Notes: a model not told the origin generated them from the letters alone. A stretch of DNA of 64,000 bases from Balneolaceae bacterium (GCA_006969905.1 CP030887.1:2902730-2966729); one strand, 5' to 3'; counted from the first letter of the stretch, positions 1-9,568 are shown. Made by a program: numbers and translations.

Positions 1-1437
1 AGCACCCCAACTCGTGAGCAGTATGCCTGCGAAAATCTTGTTGACCGGGCCAAAGGTTATGGTATAAAAGGCATGCATATTGATGGGAATAATGTTCTGG
101 AAGTAATGGACGCTGTTTCCAAAGCGCGGAAGCTGGCTATTAAAGGCACACCCGTTTTGATTGAAGCTCAAACCTTTCGTATGCGTGGACATGAAGAAGC
201 TTCAGGCACCGCTTATGTGCCTGATGATATGTTTGAAGATTGGGCTAAAAAAGACCCGATTATGCGCTTTGAGCAGTATATGGAATCTCATCATATGCAT
301 ACTAAAGAGGATTTTGAAGCCGTGCGTAAAGAAGTAGATGCTTCCTTTAAAAAGGATCTGGAAAAAGCACTGAATGCTCCTGAACCTGTTTTTAACAGGG
401 AAACCGAACTAAATGCTGTATACAAAGAGCCTCCTTCTTCTCGTCCAGGTACCAGTAATGGCAAAAAAGTAGAACGAAGATTTGTAGATGCAATCCAGGC
501 CGGACTCAGACAAGCTTTTGAAGAAGATGACACCACAATCATTATGGGGCAGGATATTGCGGAATATGGCGGCGTTTTCAAAATTACAGAAGGATTTCTG
601 GATCAATTCGGGGCCGGAAGAGTTCGTAATACTCCCATTATCGAATCCGGGGTTTTAGGGGCCGCATTGGGCCTTTCTTATGCAGGAATGAACCCTGTTG
701 TTGAGATGCAATTTGCAGATTTTATTTCCTGCGGATTTAACCAGATTGTAAATAACATTGCGAAATCACATTACCGGTGGAGTCCGGCGGTAAATATGAC
801 CATTCGCGCTCCACATGGTGGTGGTGTAGGTGCCGGGCCGTTTCATTCACAATCCCCGGAAGGTTGGTTTATGCAAGTCCCCGGGCTGAAAGTAGTGATT
901 CCCGCTACTGTGGAAGATGCACAGAACCTTATGTACAGTTCTGTTTTTGATCCCAATCCTGTGCTCTTTTTTGAGCATAAAAAACTGTACCGGAGCATCC
1001 GTGCTGATGTAGCCGAAAAAGCAACTTATGAACCTCTTGGAAAAGCAAAAGTACGCAGAGAAGGAACCGATGCTACTATTATAACTTATGGAATGGGCGT
1101 ATGGTGGGCATTAGAAACAGCCGGAGCTTTAGAAAAAGAAGGCATTTCAATAGAGGTTGTTGATTTAAGAACCCTGCTCCCTCTTGACGTGGATACTGTT
1201 AAAACATCGGTTGCTAAAACCCATAAAGTACTGCTGCTCCAGGAGCCCTCATTAACTATGGGACCAATGGCTGAAATTTCTGCGTTAATCTCCGAGCATT
1301 GTTTCCATGAACTGGACGCTCCGGTTATCAGATGTGGCGCACTTGATATGCCTGTTCCTTTTAACAAAAAGCTTGAAGACGAGTTCTTTAAGAGAAATGT
1401 CTTTGAGGAAAAAATTAAAGAGTTATTGAAATTTTAA
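1..1437 (+). CDS. Branched-chain 2-oxo acid dehydrogenase E1, fused alpha/beta subunits (5' end missing)
   Basis: Thiamine-diphosphate-dependent E1 of a 2-oxoisovalerate-type dehydrogenase complex. It decarboxylates the oxo acid and passes the acyl group to the lipoyl E2. The frame is open from base 1, so the start lies upstream of the window. The visible 478 residues begin in the C-terminal part of the alpha domain (STPTREQ, DRAKGYG, RMRGHEEASG), cross a Pro/Ser/Gly linker near residues 140-155, and continue into a complete beta domain (GQDIAEYGG, IIESGVLGAALGLSYAG, PHGGGVGAGPFHSQSPEGW) with its transketolase C-terminal fold. Alpha and beta are separate genes in many bacteria, while single-chain fusions are common in Bacteroidota relatives. 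Pyruvate rather than branched-chain substrates cannot be excluded from sequence alone. Confidence 0.9.
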   Translation, partial: STPTREQYACENLVDRAKGYGIKGMHIDGNNVLEVMDAVSKARKLAIKGTPVLIEAQTFRMRGHEEASGTAYVPDDMFEDWAKKDPIMRFEQYMESHHMHTKEDFEAVRKEVDASFKKDLEKALNAPEPVFNRETELNAVYKEPPSSRPGTSNGKKVERRFVDAIQAGLRQAFEEDDTTIIMGQDIAEYGGVFKITEGFLDQFGAGRVRNTPIIESGVLGAALGLSYAGMNPVVEMQFADFISCGFNQIVNNIAKSHYRWSPAVNMTIRAPHGGGVGAGPFHSQSPEGWFMQVPGLKVVIPATVEDAQNLMYSSVFDPNPVLFFEHKKLYRSIRADVAEKATYEPLGKAKVRREGTDATIITYGMGVWWALETAGALEKEGISIEVVDLRTLLPLDVDTVKTSVAKTHKVLLLQEPSLTMGPMAEISALISEHCFHELDAPVIRCGALDMPVPFNKKLEDEFFKRNVFEEKIKELLKF

Positions 1438-1464
1438 TCTATCTAAACACTCTTTTTAACCAAA

Positions 1465-2166
1465 ATGCAAACTGCAAAGGCATTCATATCAAAGCTTGAA
1501 GAGTTTAGGACTGTAGAAGAGTTAAATAAGGTAGCCCGGTTTTTTAAAGGTAATGATGGGCTTACAGAGGCATTGGGAGTTAAGTTTGGTGTGGTTTTCA
1601 AAACAGCGAAAGAATTTACCGAAATGCCGCTAAGTGAGATTAACCTTCTTCTGGACAGCAAATATTATGAAATCAGAATGGGCGCTGTTTCTATTATGGA
1701 TTACCAGGCAAAGAGCAAAAAAGTCTCCGAAGAATACAAGAAGAAGCTTTTCGATCTTTACATTGAGCGCCATGATCGTCTGAACAACTGGGACTTTGTG
1801 GATAGAGGTTCCTACAACATTATTGGTGAGTTCTTATTAGACAAGCCAAGGGATATCCTCTATAAACTGGCAAAATCTCAAAATGTCTGGGAACGCCGCA
1901 CTGCTATAGTGAGCACCTATGCTTTTATCAAGAAAGATCAGCTAGACGATACCTTTAAAATCGCTGAAATCTTACTTAATGATGAACATGAACTCATCAA
2001 TAAAGCCGTAGGAAGCTGGATCAGGGAGGCTGGCAAACGTGATCCAGAAAGATTAAAGGATTTCCTTGAAAAGTATGCTGCTCAAATGCCGCGAATTACG
2101 CTTCGCTATGCTATTGAAAAGCTTGACAAAGCCACCCGAACCTATTTTCTAAACATAAAAAAATGA
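1465..2166 (+). CDS. AlkD-like DNA alkylation repair protein
   Basis: 233-residue all-helical HEAT-like repeat protein of the DNA alkylation repair (AlkC/AlkD) family. Known members excise N3- and N7-alkylated purines by base excision without base flipping. The family signature is visible: YYEIRMGAVSIM in one repeat, then NNWDFVDRGSYNI holding the Trp/Asp pair equivalent to the AlkD active site, and VWERRTAIVSTYAFIKK in the next. Length matches the family. The ATG lies 27 nt after the preceding gene and the stop overlaps the start of the next gene (ATGA). Co-translation with the following YfiT-like gene is therefore likely. Confidence 0.85.
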   Translation: MQTAKAFISKLEEFRTVEELNKVARFFKGNDGLTEALGVKFGVVFKTAKEFTEMPLSEINLLLDSKYYEIRMGAVSIMDYQAKSKKVSEEYKKKLFDLYIERHDRLNNWDFVDRGSYNIIGEFLLDKPRDILYKLAKSQNVWERRTAIVSTYAFIKKDQLDDTFKIAEILLNDEHELINKAVGSWIREAGKRDPERLKDFLEKYAAQMPRITLRYAIEKLDKATRTYFLNIKK

Positions 2167-2714
2167 TGAGCAAAGAAGTCCCGGAAAACCTCAAGTATCC
2201 TATCGGCAAATTCAAAAAACCGGATTCTTATTCTGAAGAGTTAATCAAGTCCTGGATCAGTGACATTGAAGTATTCCCTGAAACATTAAGGAAAGAAGTC
2301 GAAGGTTTGAGTCATGAAGAATTAAATTGGATATACCGACCCGGTGGATGGACAATTAAGCAAGTTATCCATCATTGCGCAGATAGCCATATAAATAGCA
2401 TTGTGCGTTTTAAACTGGCTTTAACAGAAGACAAGCCCGTTATCAAGCCATATCTTGAAGCTCAATGGGCTAATCTTCCTGATACAACTCAAGCGGATGT
2501 AAACACCTCATTAGAATTATTATCAGGATTACATAAAAGATGGGTAATACTACTCAGAAATATGAAAGAGAAAGACTATCGCAAAAAGTTCGTTCATCCC
2601 GAAAGTGGAAATGAAATGTCTTTAGGTGGAAACCTGGCACTCTACTCATGGCACTGCAAGCATCATCTGGCTCATATATCACAGGCTAAAAAGTACAAGG
2701 GCATCTTCATCTAA
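2163..2714 (+). CDS. YfiT/DinB-family putative metal-dependent hydrolase or thiol transferase
   Basis: 183-residue four-helix-bundle protein of the DinB/YfiT superfamily. Its opening YPIGKFKKPD and the RPGGWTIKQVIHHCADSH block are characteristic of YfiT (bacillithiol-transferase-like) proteins. The three metal-binding histidines are expected in HHCADSH and in SWHCKHHLAHI near the C-terminus. The stop of the AlkD-like gene overlaps this ATG; a second in-frame ATG follows directly. The substrate is unknown. Pairing with a DNA-alkylation repair gene hints at electrophile detoxification, which is inference only. Confidence 0.8.
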   Translation: MMSKEVPENLKYPIGKFKKPDSYSEELIKSWISDIEVFPETLRKEVEGLSHEELNWIYRPGGWTIKQVIHHCADSHINSIVRFKLALTEDKPVIKPYLEAQWANLPDTTQADVNTSLELLSGLHKRWVILLRNMKEKDYRKKFVHPESGNEMSLGGNLALYSWHCKHHLAHISQAKKYKGIFI

Positions 2715-2795
2715 AATTCACATTAGTGAGTTACGTTAATTTGCTAAATCTATTTCACAACAATTAAGCCATTTCAACATGGCGGGGGTTAACAC

Positions 2796-4616
2796 ATGAC
2801 GCTTAATCAAAAACCGCATTCCTTCCATATCCCGGTAATGGGAACCGGATATACCATTGACACTCCCATCAAAGTAGCTCATTATGGCATTTCTTCGGTC
2901 ATTTCGATTATTGATCACAGGCTTACTGAGCAGATGCGTGAATACTATTCAAATCTCTATAATTTCCCATTTTCTATTATTGACGAAAAAGAAGATGATG
3001 CAAGAGCAAAACGCATTACTGCCTACCTTAACCTGGTATCAGATATTGTTGAGGAGAAATTTACACAGCTCAAAAATTCACTTTTTGAAACCGGAACTGA
3101 GATCACCAAGTACTTTGAGATGTTAAGTGACTCAACCGAGCTTAAAAAGGAATATTTAAGAATGCTGACCCTTACTGGTGAAGCTAAACTACAGCTTCAG
3201 CAAAAGTTAAGAGACTGGATTACCCCCGGTGATATTGATGTAAACATTATGACCAAGATTGATGGAAGTAATAAAGCAAATGACGGCTCTACCCTGCCTA
3301 ATGAGTATAACGATGCACATGCAGCCTTACGTGGTTTTGCTAAAAGCAAACTAAGTTCTTCCGTAGTTTTTTCGGCAGGCTTAAATCCTCGCTTGTACAG
3401 CTACATGGCTGATTTTAAAGATTTCTTCCCCAATAAATATGGCGAGCTGAAGAAGAAAGTCATCCTTAAAGTCAGTGATTATCGTTCAGCACTAATCCAG
3501 GGCAAGTTTTTAGCGAAGAAAGGAATCTGGATATCGGAATATCGCATTGAGTCGGGCTTAAACTGTGGTGGGCACGCTTTTGCTACCGATGGTTACCTGA
3601 TGGGGCCAATCCTTGAGGAATTCAAAGAAAACAAAAAGGAACTTTCTTCTACCCTTTTTGGCATTTATGCTGATGCAATAAAAAGTATGAAAAATCAGGA
3701 ACTCACAGAGGCTCCGGAAATCTTTGTTACTGCACAAGGTGGCGTTGGAACCTCTGAAGAACATGATTTTCTGCTGAATCATCACAAGATTGATTCTATC
3801 GGGTGGGGCTCTCCTTTTCTTTTAGTACCCGAGGCCGTATCTATTGACCAGGAATCGTTGAAGCTTTTGTCTGAAGCTAAAGAAGATGATTATTATCTGA
3901 GCGGGGTTTCACCTTTGGGAGTTCCATTCAATACTGTTCGAGGCAATACCGGTGAACAAGAGAAAATGAACCGGGTAGAATCCGGAAAAATTGGAGCGCC
4001 ATGTACCAAAAAGCACCTTGCATTAAATACAGAATTTACTGAAGAGCCCATTTGCCAGGCTTCTTCCAAGTACCAGAAAAAGAAAATCGATGAATTAATG
4101 GCTATGAATCTTAGTGAAATAGATTTCAAGGCAGCGTTCAATAAGATCATCGATAAAATGTGCTTATGCGTGGGGTTGGCAAATGGTGTTGCTATCGAAA
4201 AAGAAATACCTCTTCAAAAAGGAACACAAGGGGTAGCTATATGCCCCGGACCTAATACTGCATATTTTTCACGTATTGTTCCACTACAGGAAATGGTGGA
4301 TCATATCTATGGGCGAACCAATATCATCACTGATGCTGAACGACCCAATATGTTTGTTAAAGAGTTGACCCTCTACCTGGAATACCTGAAAGAACGCATT
4401 GAAGAATACTCTGTAAGCTATAGCAATAAACAGGAAAAGTACGTTGAGACCTTCAGAAGTAACTTGAACAGCGGAATTGCTTACTACAAAGAAAAAGCAG
4501 ATGAGCTTAAATTTCAGTTTTACGAAATGAATGAGGAGTTCGTCAGTCAGCTTGAAAGCCTGAGTATTCGTCTCAATAATCTTACTTTGACACCTATGCC
4601 TTCAAACGTAGAATAG
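2796..4616 (+). CDS. Conserved protein of unknown function with flavin-barrel-like motifs
   Basis: 606 residues, no signal peptide or membrane segment seen. I do not recognise a named family. Several stretches resemble nitronate monooxygenase/glutamate-synthase type FMN barrels. The N-terminus has PIKVAHYGISSVISIID, a pattern like the first strand of 2-nitropropane dioxygenases. IESGLNCGGHAFATDG near residues 252-267 resembles the EAGGH flavin loop. FVTAQGGVGTSEEHDFLL followed by IGWGSPFLLVPEA resembles the late phosphate-binding strands. Conserved-looking cysteines follow in GAPCTKKHL, EPICQAS, MCLCVG and AICPGPN, so an Fe-S site is conceivable. The C-terminal 80 residues look helical/coiled. 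The ATG at 2796 follows a G-rich stretch. A perfect 14-bp hairpin ends the transcript. Confidence 0.7.
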   Translation: MTLNQKPHSFHIPVMGTGYTIDTPIKVAHYGISSVISIIDHRLTEQMREYYSNLYNFPFSIIDEKEDDARAKRITAYLNLVSDIVEEKFTQLKNSLFETGTEITKYFEMLSDSTELKKEYLRMLTLTGEAKLQLQQKLRDWITPGDIDVNIMTKIDGSNKANDGSTLPNEYNDAHAALRGFAKSKLSSSVVFSAGLNPRLYSYMADFKDFFPNKYGELKKKVILKVSDYRSALIQGKFLAKKGIWISEYRIESGLNCGGHAFATDGYLMGPILEEFKENKKELSSTLFGIYADAIKSMKNQELTEAPEIFVTAQGGVGTSEEHDFLLNHHKIDSIGWGSPFLLVPEAVSIDQESLKLLSEAKEDDYYLSGVSPLGVPFNTVRGNTGEQEKMNRVESGKIGAPCTKKHLALNTEFTEEPICQASSKYQKKKIDELMAMNLSEIDFKAAFNKIIDKMCLCVGLANGVAIEKEIPLQKGTQGVAICPGPNTAYFSRIVPLQEMVDHIYGRTNIITDAERPNMFVKELTLYLEYLKERIEEYSVSYSNKQEKYVETFRSNLNSGIAYYKEKADELKFQFYEMNEEFVSQLESLSIRLNNLTLTPMPSNVE

Positions 4617-4621
4617 AATAA

Positions 4622-4660
4622 AAGAGAAAGCGATATGGCAAAAATCTATCGCTTTCTCTT
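4622..4660. terminator. Bidirectional terminator between convergent genes
   Basis: Perfect 14-bp inverted repeat, AAGAGAAAGCGATA (4622-4635) and its complement (4647-4660), around an 11-nt loop. It lies in the 52 bp between two convergent stop codons. A/T-rich flanks let it act in both directions. Confidence 0.75.
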
Positions 4661-4668
4661 AATTTGGA

Positions 4669-7398
4669 TCATTTACCCAAATATACTTCCCCGTTGATAA
4701 TCCAATCAGGTTCACCTACCCCCTTCAGGTAATAGTCGAAGTATTCCTTCATTCGAATAGCATAATCCAGTTTATTCGGAAACTTCTGGAGGTGATGTGG
4801 TTCATCATGGTATTGTAAGAAAACCACATCTTTGTTATACCTGCGCATGGCAAGGTAAAGCTCAATACTTTGGTACCATGGCACCGCTCCATCAGCATCA
4901 CCATGCTGTATCAGCATTGGGGTGGTGATCTTGTCTGCAAAGAAAACGGGAGAATTTTCAATGTACTTTTCGGGTGCCCCTATTAAGCTCTCTCCTATCC
5001 TGCTTTGAGTTTTTTCATATTGGAACTGTCGTGCTAATCCCGATGCCCAACGAATCCCACTGTAGGCACTAGTCATATTGCTGACGGGTGCTCCCGAAAC
5101 AGCAGCATCAAAAATATCGGTTTGGGTTACAATAAAAGCCGTTTGATACCCACTCCATGAATGACCATGCAAGCCCAGTTTTTCTTCATCAGCAATGCCC
5201 ATTTCGATTAGTTTTTGGATCCCGGGCACAAGACTTTTAGTAGCTGCAAAACCGGGGCGTCCTATTTCGAACCGAATATCAGGGAGAAACACTACATAAT
5301 CATCACTCACATATTGTGCAAAAACAGGTCTGTGATTTGTTTTTGGTTCATTAAAATCATGCAGCCTGTTAGTAAAAAAGCGATAGTAATAGGTCATAAC
5401 CGGGTATCTCTTATCAGGATCATAGTTATCAGGCTTGATAACTACCCCCTGGATAAACTTACCGTCCAAGCTTAACCAGTCGATAAGTTCAGCACTACCC
5501 CAATTCCACTTCTCCTTTAAATCCATGTGTAGCTTAGAGATTTGTTTGTTTTTCTTAAACCTCCAGTCTTCAGCAACCCAAAGATTCGGAAACTCATCAT
5601 AGGCTTCCCGTTTAAAAAGGATTTTCTTTGAGTCGTCAGCTTTTTCTACAAAAGTGAATTTTTTATCCTCTTCTAATAACCTTTTCACTCCTTCTTTACC
5701 CGTTTTAGCTGTATAAAAGCCAAAGTTCTTATTCATATCATGGTATGAGGTAAGAAATAAGTCCTCATTATTTCTGTACCTGTTATCATCATCAAGGCTT
5801 CTTACCCTGAAAATTCTCTTTTCAGCTCTCCCTTCACCATCAGTAATATTTCTCCAGCTTCCCCTTATCAGTGATAGCTGCCATACATCATATTTATCAT
5901 AGATAAGGGCGGCATCTCCTCCATCAACCCATCCACCTATACCATAACCTGGTACCTGGGAAGGATAATCATGGTCCTCATTATAAAAAGGTACATCAAT
6001 ACCGAATGTTAGGTTTCTTGTCTCACCTGTATCAACATCATAGACATGCCAATTCTTTTCATGATAATACAAAACCCGGTGTCCCTTAGGAGTAAGCATA
6101 GCCGAGCCATTTGAAATGCGTTCTGCAACTTTGGTACGCTCTCCGTTTTCCAGGTTTACTAAGTACCAATCCCGGAAAAATCCCTCGTGCGTGATATCTC
6201 TCAGGTAAGGTTCATCAGTATTACCCAGTACATATTTATCATTATGATAGATTTGAATAAATGGCATTTCCATATCAGCCAGTTGGACCCATTCATCCCT
6301 CTCAAGGTGATAAACTGCAGTATACGTCCTATTTTTTCTGCTTGTAAAAGTTACTTTCTCATGTGTTTTGATACGTGGATCATCACCATGCCAAAGATCC
6401 ATGCCCCGGTCTCCAACGATTTGATCAATCGCATAAATATCAATTTCCTCATCATCTTTTTCTTTTTTTGCATCCAGATCGACCATAGCCTGTGGCATTA
6501 GTCCAAAGAACAAACGGCCTCCGTCATGTGTAAAAGTGAGTCTGTTGTTTGATCTTAATGCCCAATCTTCATCGGTTTCATCAGCTGTCACCAAAGTTCT
6601 GAGATCATTTCCATTTGCATTCCATAGATGCAGGCTGGCATCACTTTCAATAAAACTGGTATCCAGAGAGGCCTTTGTAAAAGCTATTCTAGGTTGTTTG
6701 GTATCCCAGGTTAGGTTAGAATAGTATCCGTTTTCAGAATTGCTGATAGTCCCTTTCTCGAAATCATCCAGTGAATACACATACAATCCATTCTCTTTGC
6801 CGGAAGTATCAATAACGGAATAAGCAAAGTGATTGGACAAACTGTCAAAGCTTATTTCAGTTACAAAACTGAGTTCCGTACGATCCGTAGTTTCGAGATT
6901 AATCAAGAAAACTTCGGTACCCAACTTTTTATTTTTGTGCTTCAAATCTCCAATCTCTTTGGATTGATATCTTTTTACAGCCAACCATTTACCGTTATTA
7001 GATAAACTATAGGTTGAAACACTGTCCATGATCTCTGCCTCACCATTAGCTAAATTTAAAAGAGCCAACCCGCGCCTGGGCTTATCCTTTTTAGCTTTTA
7101 TCTGGTCTACTAAAGGAACATTCCGGTAAGCAATTACCCAATTTTCATCAAAAGTAATGGATGGATTTGCTCCAAGATCAATTTCGTATTCCTTTTTTTT
7201 GGAAGTGTGTTGTACAACGACTTTTCCATCTCCTCTATCTGGCCAAACCCCATAAGCAATCCAGTTACCTTTACTTGATATTACAGGTGAGTTAATGTCC
7301 TCAAACTTCATAACATCTTCAAAAGTCAAAACACTCTGGGAGGCTAATGAGGTACTAAAGAAAAAAATAAAGAGCAGGGAAAAAGAGCTTAATTTCAT
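4669..7398 (-). CDS. Secreted S9-family (prolyl oligopeptidase-type) peptidase
   Basis: 909 residues. A signal peptide (MKLSSFSLLFIFFFSTSLAS) precedes a long beta-propeller-like region to about residue 620 and a C-terminal alpha/beta-hydrolase domain. The catalytic serine is in GHSWSGYQT (about residue 747), the Asp in GDADGAVPW (about 834) and the His in DEPHHL (about 866), in the expected order for family S9. The enzyme should cleave short peptides in the periplasm or outside the cell. The ATG at 7398 is preferred over a TTG three bases upstream because it opens directly into the signal peptide. It stands alone between a hairpin terminator and the sigma-factor operon. No T9SS sorting domain is present. 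Confidence 0.88.
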   Translation of the reverse strand: MKLSSFSLLFIFFFSTSLASQSVLTFEDVMKFEDINSPVISSKGNWIAYGVWPDRGDGKVVVQHTSKKKEYEIDLGANPSITFDENWVIAYRNVPLVDQIKAKKDKPRRGLALLNLANGEAEIMDSVSTYSLSNNGKWLAVKRYQSKEIGDLKHKNKKLGTEVFLINLETTDRTELSFVTEISFDSLSNHFAYSVIDTSGKENGLYVYSLDDFEKGTISNSENGYYSNLTWDTKQPRIAFTKASLDTSFIESDASLHLWNANGNDLRTLVTADETDEDWALRSNNRLTFTHDGGRLFFGLMPQAMVDLDAKKEKDDEEIDIYAIDQIVGDRGMDLWHGDDPRIKTHEKVTFTSRKNRTYTAVYHLERDEWVQLADMEMPFIQIYHNDKYVLGNTDEPYLRDITHEGFFRDWYLVNLENGERTKVAERISNGSAMLTPKGHRVLYYHEKNWHVYDVDTGETRNLTFGIDVPFYNEDHDYPSQVPGYGIGGWVDGGDAALIYDKYDVWQLSLIRGSWRNITDGEGRAEKRIFRVRSLDDDNRYRNNEDLFLTSYHDMNKNFGFYTAKTGKEGVKRLLEEDKKFTFVEKADDSKKILFKREAYDEFPNLWVAEDWRFKKNKQISKLHMDLKEKWNWGSAELIDWLSLDGKFIQGVVIKPDNYDPDKRYPVMTYYYRFFTNRLHDFNEPKTNHRPVFAQYVSDDYVVFLPDIRFEIGRPGFAATKSLVPGIQKLIEMGIADEEKLGLHGHSWSGYQTAFIVTQTDIFDAAVSGAPVSNMTSAYSGIRWASGLARQFQYEKTQSRIGESLIGAPEKYIENSPVFFADKITTPMLIQHGDADGAVPWYQSIELYLAMRRYNKDVVFLQYHDEPHHLQKFPNKLDYAIRMKEYFDYYLKGVGEPDWIINGEVYLGK

Positions 7399-7482
7399 CA
7401 ATCCGTAATTGAGTTAATATTCGGATTGAAATAACCCAATATCTGCTTTCTTTCAAAGTGTTAAGGTGTAAATATTGGAAAT

Positions 7483-7498
7483 AAAAAGCCTCCTTTTT
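7483..7498 (-). terminator. Short hairpin downstream of the sigma-factor operon
   Basis: Stem AAAAAG / CTTTTT with a 4-nt loop lies directly downstream of the small gene at 7507. Read on the minus strand it ends in a T-run. The stem is short and A/T-rich, so it would be a weak terminator. Confidence 0.4.
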
Positions 7499-7506
7499 GG
7501 ACAGAA

Positions 7507-7737
7507 TCACATCCTTTTCTTGATCAAATAGGCTTTATACATTTCCATTAATTGCCTTCCTGCTCTCGCGGAGTGCGCCAGTTCACGGAGCTCGTCCTCG
7601 TGAACCAGCACCTCCTCGAAAGCGTCTCTCTCAACTGAGTTTAATGTATCTTCACAATAATCAGCGATATAGTCTTCTATTACAGGATGGTATTCTTTTT
7701 CATTAAAATGACTCATAAGGGAATTTCTAGTGATCAT
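7507..7737 (-). CDS. Small anti-sigma-factor-like protein
   Basis: 76 residues, acidic and helical (HPVIEDYIADYCEDTL...ERDAFEEVLVHEDELRELA). The short N-terminal helix followed by a spacer and a second acidic helix resembles the cytoplasmic domain of anti-sigma factors, but no zinc-binding His/Cys triad and no membrane segment are seen. It lies 21 nt downstream of the ECF sigma gene and would be co-transcribed with it. The ATG at 7737 has AAGGG four bases upstream; a second in-frame ATG at 7716 has none. The role as a regulator of the sigma factor is inferred from position. Confidence 0.5.
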   Translation of the reverse strand: MITRNSLMSHFNEKEYHPVIEDYIADYCEDTLNSVERDAFEEVLVHEDELRELAHSARAGRQLMEMYKAYLIKKRM

Positions 7738-7758
7738 TCATCCCTTTTAAGTCAGGTT

Positions 7759-8370
7759 TTAAAAAGAAGTTCCCAAATCTACATACTCCTCAATCATATG
7801 CTGTATCTGAGAACGTCCACGGTTTATTCTTGATTTAACCGTACCCATAGGAATACCCGTTGCATCTGAAATTTCTTCATAGGTCAATTCCTTTATATCC
7901 CGCAAAACCACTACTTCTCTAAATTCATCAGGTAGTGCATCTAACGCTTTTTGAAGTTCTTCCATACTTAATTTTTGATGAAGAATTTCATCCGGAAGAA
8001 TACTGGAATCTTTAATTAACAACTCCCGGCTTTCTGAATCATCGGGATCTTTATGGATCGAAACCTTGAGCATCCGTTGCTTTTTCTTGTAAAGACTTTT
8101 AGCAAGGTTTAAAGCAATCGTATACATCCAGGTGCTAAACCTGGCTATACGTTCATAGGAAGCTTTACTTTTATGAACGCGAAGGAAAGTTTCCTGCACC
8201 AAATCTTCACAGTCTTGGTGATCATGTGTATACCGGTACAAAAAATTATGTAGCCGATCCTTATAACGGTTTACTAACTCGTTAAAAGCTAATTCTTTTC
8301 CATTCTGAAAATATTCCATTAAATCTTCATCAGAATATGTACTGATAAGCGATGCTTGAAATGAGCCCAT
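7759..8370 (-). CDS. RNA polymerase sigma factor, ECF (sigma-24-like)
   Basis: 203 residues. Region 2 covers about residues 25-95 (FNELVNRYKDRLHNFLYRY, DCEDLVQETFLRVHKSK, FSTWMYTIALNLAKS) and includes the -10 recognition and core-binding helices. Region 4 covers about 140-195 (LPDEFREVVVLRDIKEL, YEEISDATGIPMGTVKSRI, the helix-turn-helix for the -35 element). There is no sigma-1.1 or region 3, as expected for ECF factors. The ATG at 8370 gives MGSFQ. The next gene downstream is a small anti-sigma-like protein. The signal it responds to is not evident. Confidence 0.88.
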   Translation of the reverse strand: MGSFQASLISTYSDEDLMEYFQNGKELAFNELVNRYKDRLHNFLYRYTHDHQDCEDLVQETFLRVHKSKASYERIARFSTWMYTIALNLAKSLYKKKQRMLKVSIHKDPDDSESRELLIKDSSILPDEILHQKLSMEELQKALDALPDEFREVVVLRDIKELTYEEISDATGIPMGTVKSRINRGRSQIQHMIEEYVDLGTSF

Positions 8371-8429
8371 GGTCTTGCTCCAAATTAAATTTCGATTCCG
8401 TTTTAGTCGCGAAACAGGTCAGCTGTAAA

Positions 8430-9482
8430 TCAGCCTATGATTCGCTTGATCAGAAGAAATAGAATCGATGTGGAGTCCAGGGTACTAAACCCTTTAATTG
8501 AGCGGTCAGCATCTAACAAAGCCTCAAATATACGCGGCATATCGCCATATCTGAAGTTAGCTGCATCTTCCCAGAGCTTATTAAAATACCAGGCACTTGC
8601 AATGCCTAATTCGCTCTGAACCTGATTTTTTTGCCAACCTTTTTCGACAAAGCGACGAATCTGCCAGATGTTTGTAAACACGCTGTTAAAGAACCCCACG
8701 AGACGAATCAATTCTCCCGTGTCTGATTTAGCATGTTGCAACATCTGTTCCGCTATATAGAGCGCCTGGTCCAGATTTCGTTTAATAAGGGCTTCTTTTA
8801 GCTCTATGGCCGTATATTCACGATATGAGCCGATTATTTTTTTTACATCACCCTCAGTTACCTTTTCAGAAGCGTCTACAAAAGTACACACTTTGTCTAT
8901 TTCAGTAGACAAAAGCTGAAGGTTATTTCCTACAAATTGAGCCAGAAGCTGGGCTGCTCCACCCTCTATCCTTTTATGGTGATGCGTGTCAACCCAGGCA
9001 ATTACCCAGTCGGGAATAAGATAATCCGGTAAGGCTTCAAAATGGTGATAACCAACATTTTTATTCTTGGAAAGTGCTTTACCAAGATTTGTATTAGCAG
9101 CTGGTTTACCTGTATCAAAAAGAACAAGCAGGCAGGTGGGATTGGGCTGTTCAAAATACGGTATAAAATCCTGAAGCGATCCCTCCCCACTCTTACCCAT
9201 TTGAAGAAAGTTACGAACCAGTACCACCCTCCGTTCAGCCATCATTGGATAACTTCGGGCTATCCCTAAAGCCTTAGCAACAGAAACCTCCTGCCCGTAC
9301 AAAAGATCAAAATTAAAGTCCTTTTCATGACTAGGCACTAAGTTAGTAAAAGCTTCTACCAGGCGATCGATATAAAACTCTTCCTCTCCAAACAGATAGT
9401 ATACCGGTTTTAAAGTACCGGAGTGTATCTCCTTCAAAAGATTATTATAGGTATCGGTACTATTCGGTTTACGGGCTGCCAT
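8430..9482 (-). CDS. holA: DNA polymerase III subunit delta
   Basis: 350 residues from the chosen start. Delta is the clamp-loader subunit that opens the beta sliding clamp. The N-terminal fold starts with LKPVYYLFGEEEFYIDRLVEA, followed by the RRVVLVRNF strand and a collar-like helical C-terminus ending in ILFLLIKRIIG. The frame stays open 40 codons further upstream, but that stretch would run into the operator and promoter of the divergent ArsR gene and does not look like delta. ATG at 9482 (MAARKPNSTD) is therefore preferred. It is divergently transcribed from the ArsR operon, so the intergenic operator may influence both. Confidence 0.85.
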   Translation of the reverse strand: MAARKPNSTDTYNNLLKEIHSGTLKPVYYLFGEEEFYIDRLVEAFTNLVPSHEKDFNFDLLYGQEVSVAKALGIARSYPMMAERRVVLVRNFLQMGKSGEGSLQDFIPYFEQPNPTCLLVLFDTGKPAANTNLGKALSKNKNVGYHHFEALPDYLIPDWVIAWVDTHHHKRIEGGAAQLLAQFVGNNLQLLSTEIDKVCTFVDASEKVTEGDVKKIIGSYREYTAIELKEALIKRNLDQALYIAEQMLQHAKSDTGELIRLVGFFNSVFTNIWQIRRFVEKGWQKNQVQSELGIASAWYFNKLWEDAANFRYGDMPRIFEALLDADRSIKGFSTLDSTSILFLLIKRIIG

Positions 9483-9568
9483 CTTTAGAGAAGATACGGA
9501 ATGAGCGTCTGAATGAAATAGTAATCTATAAATATCTCCTTCCTGAGCTGATATAAAAATATATTTGC

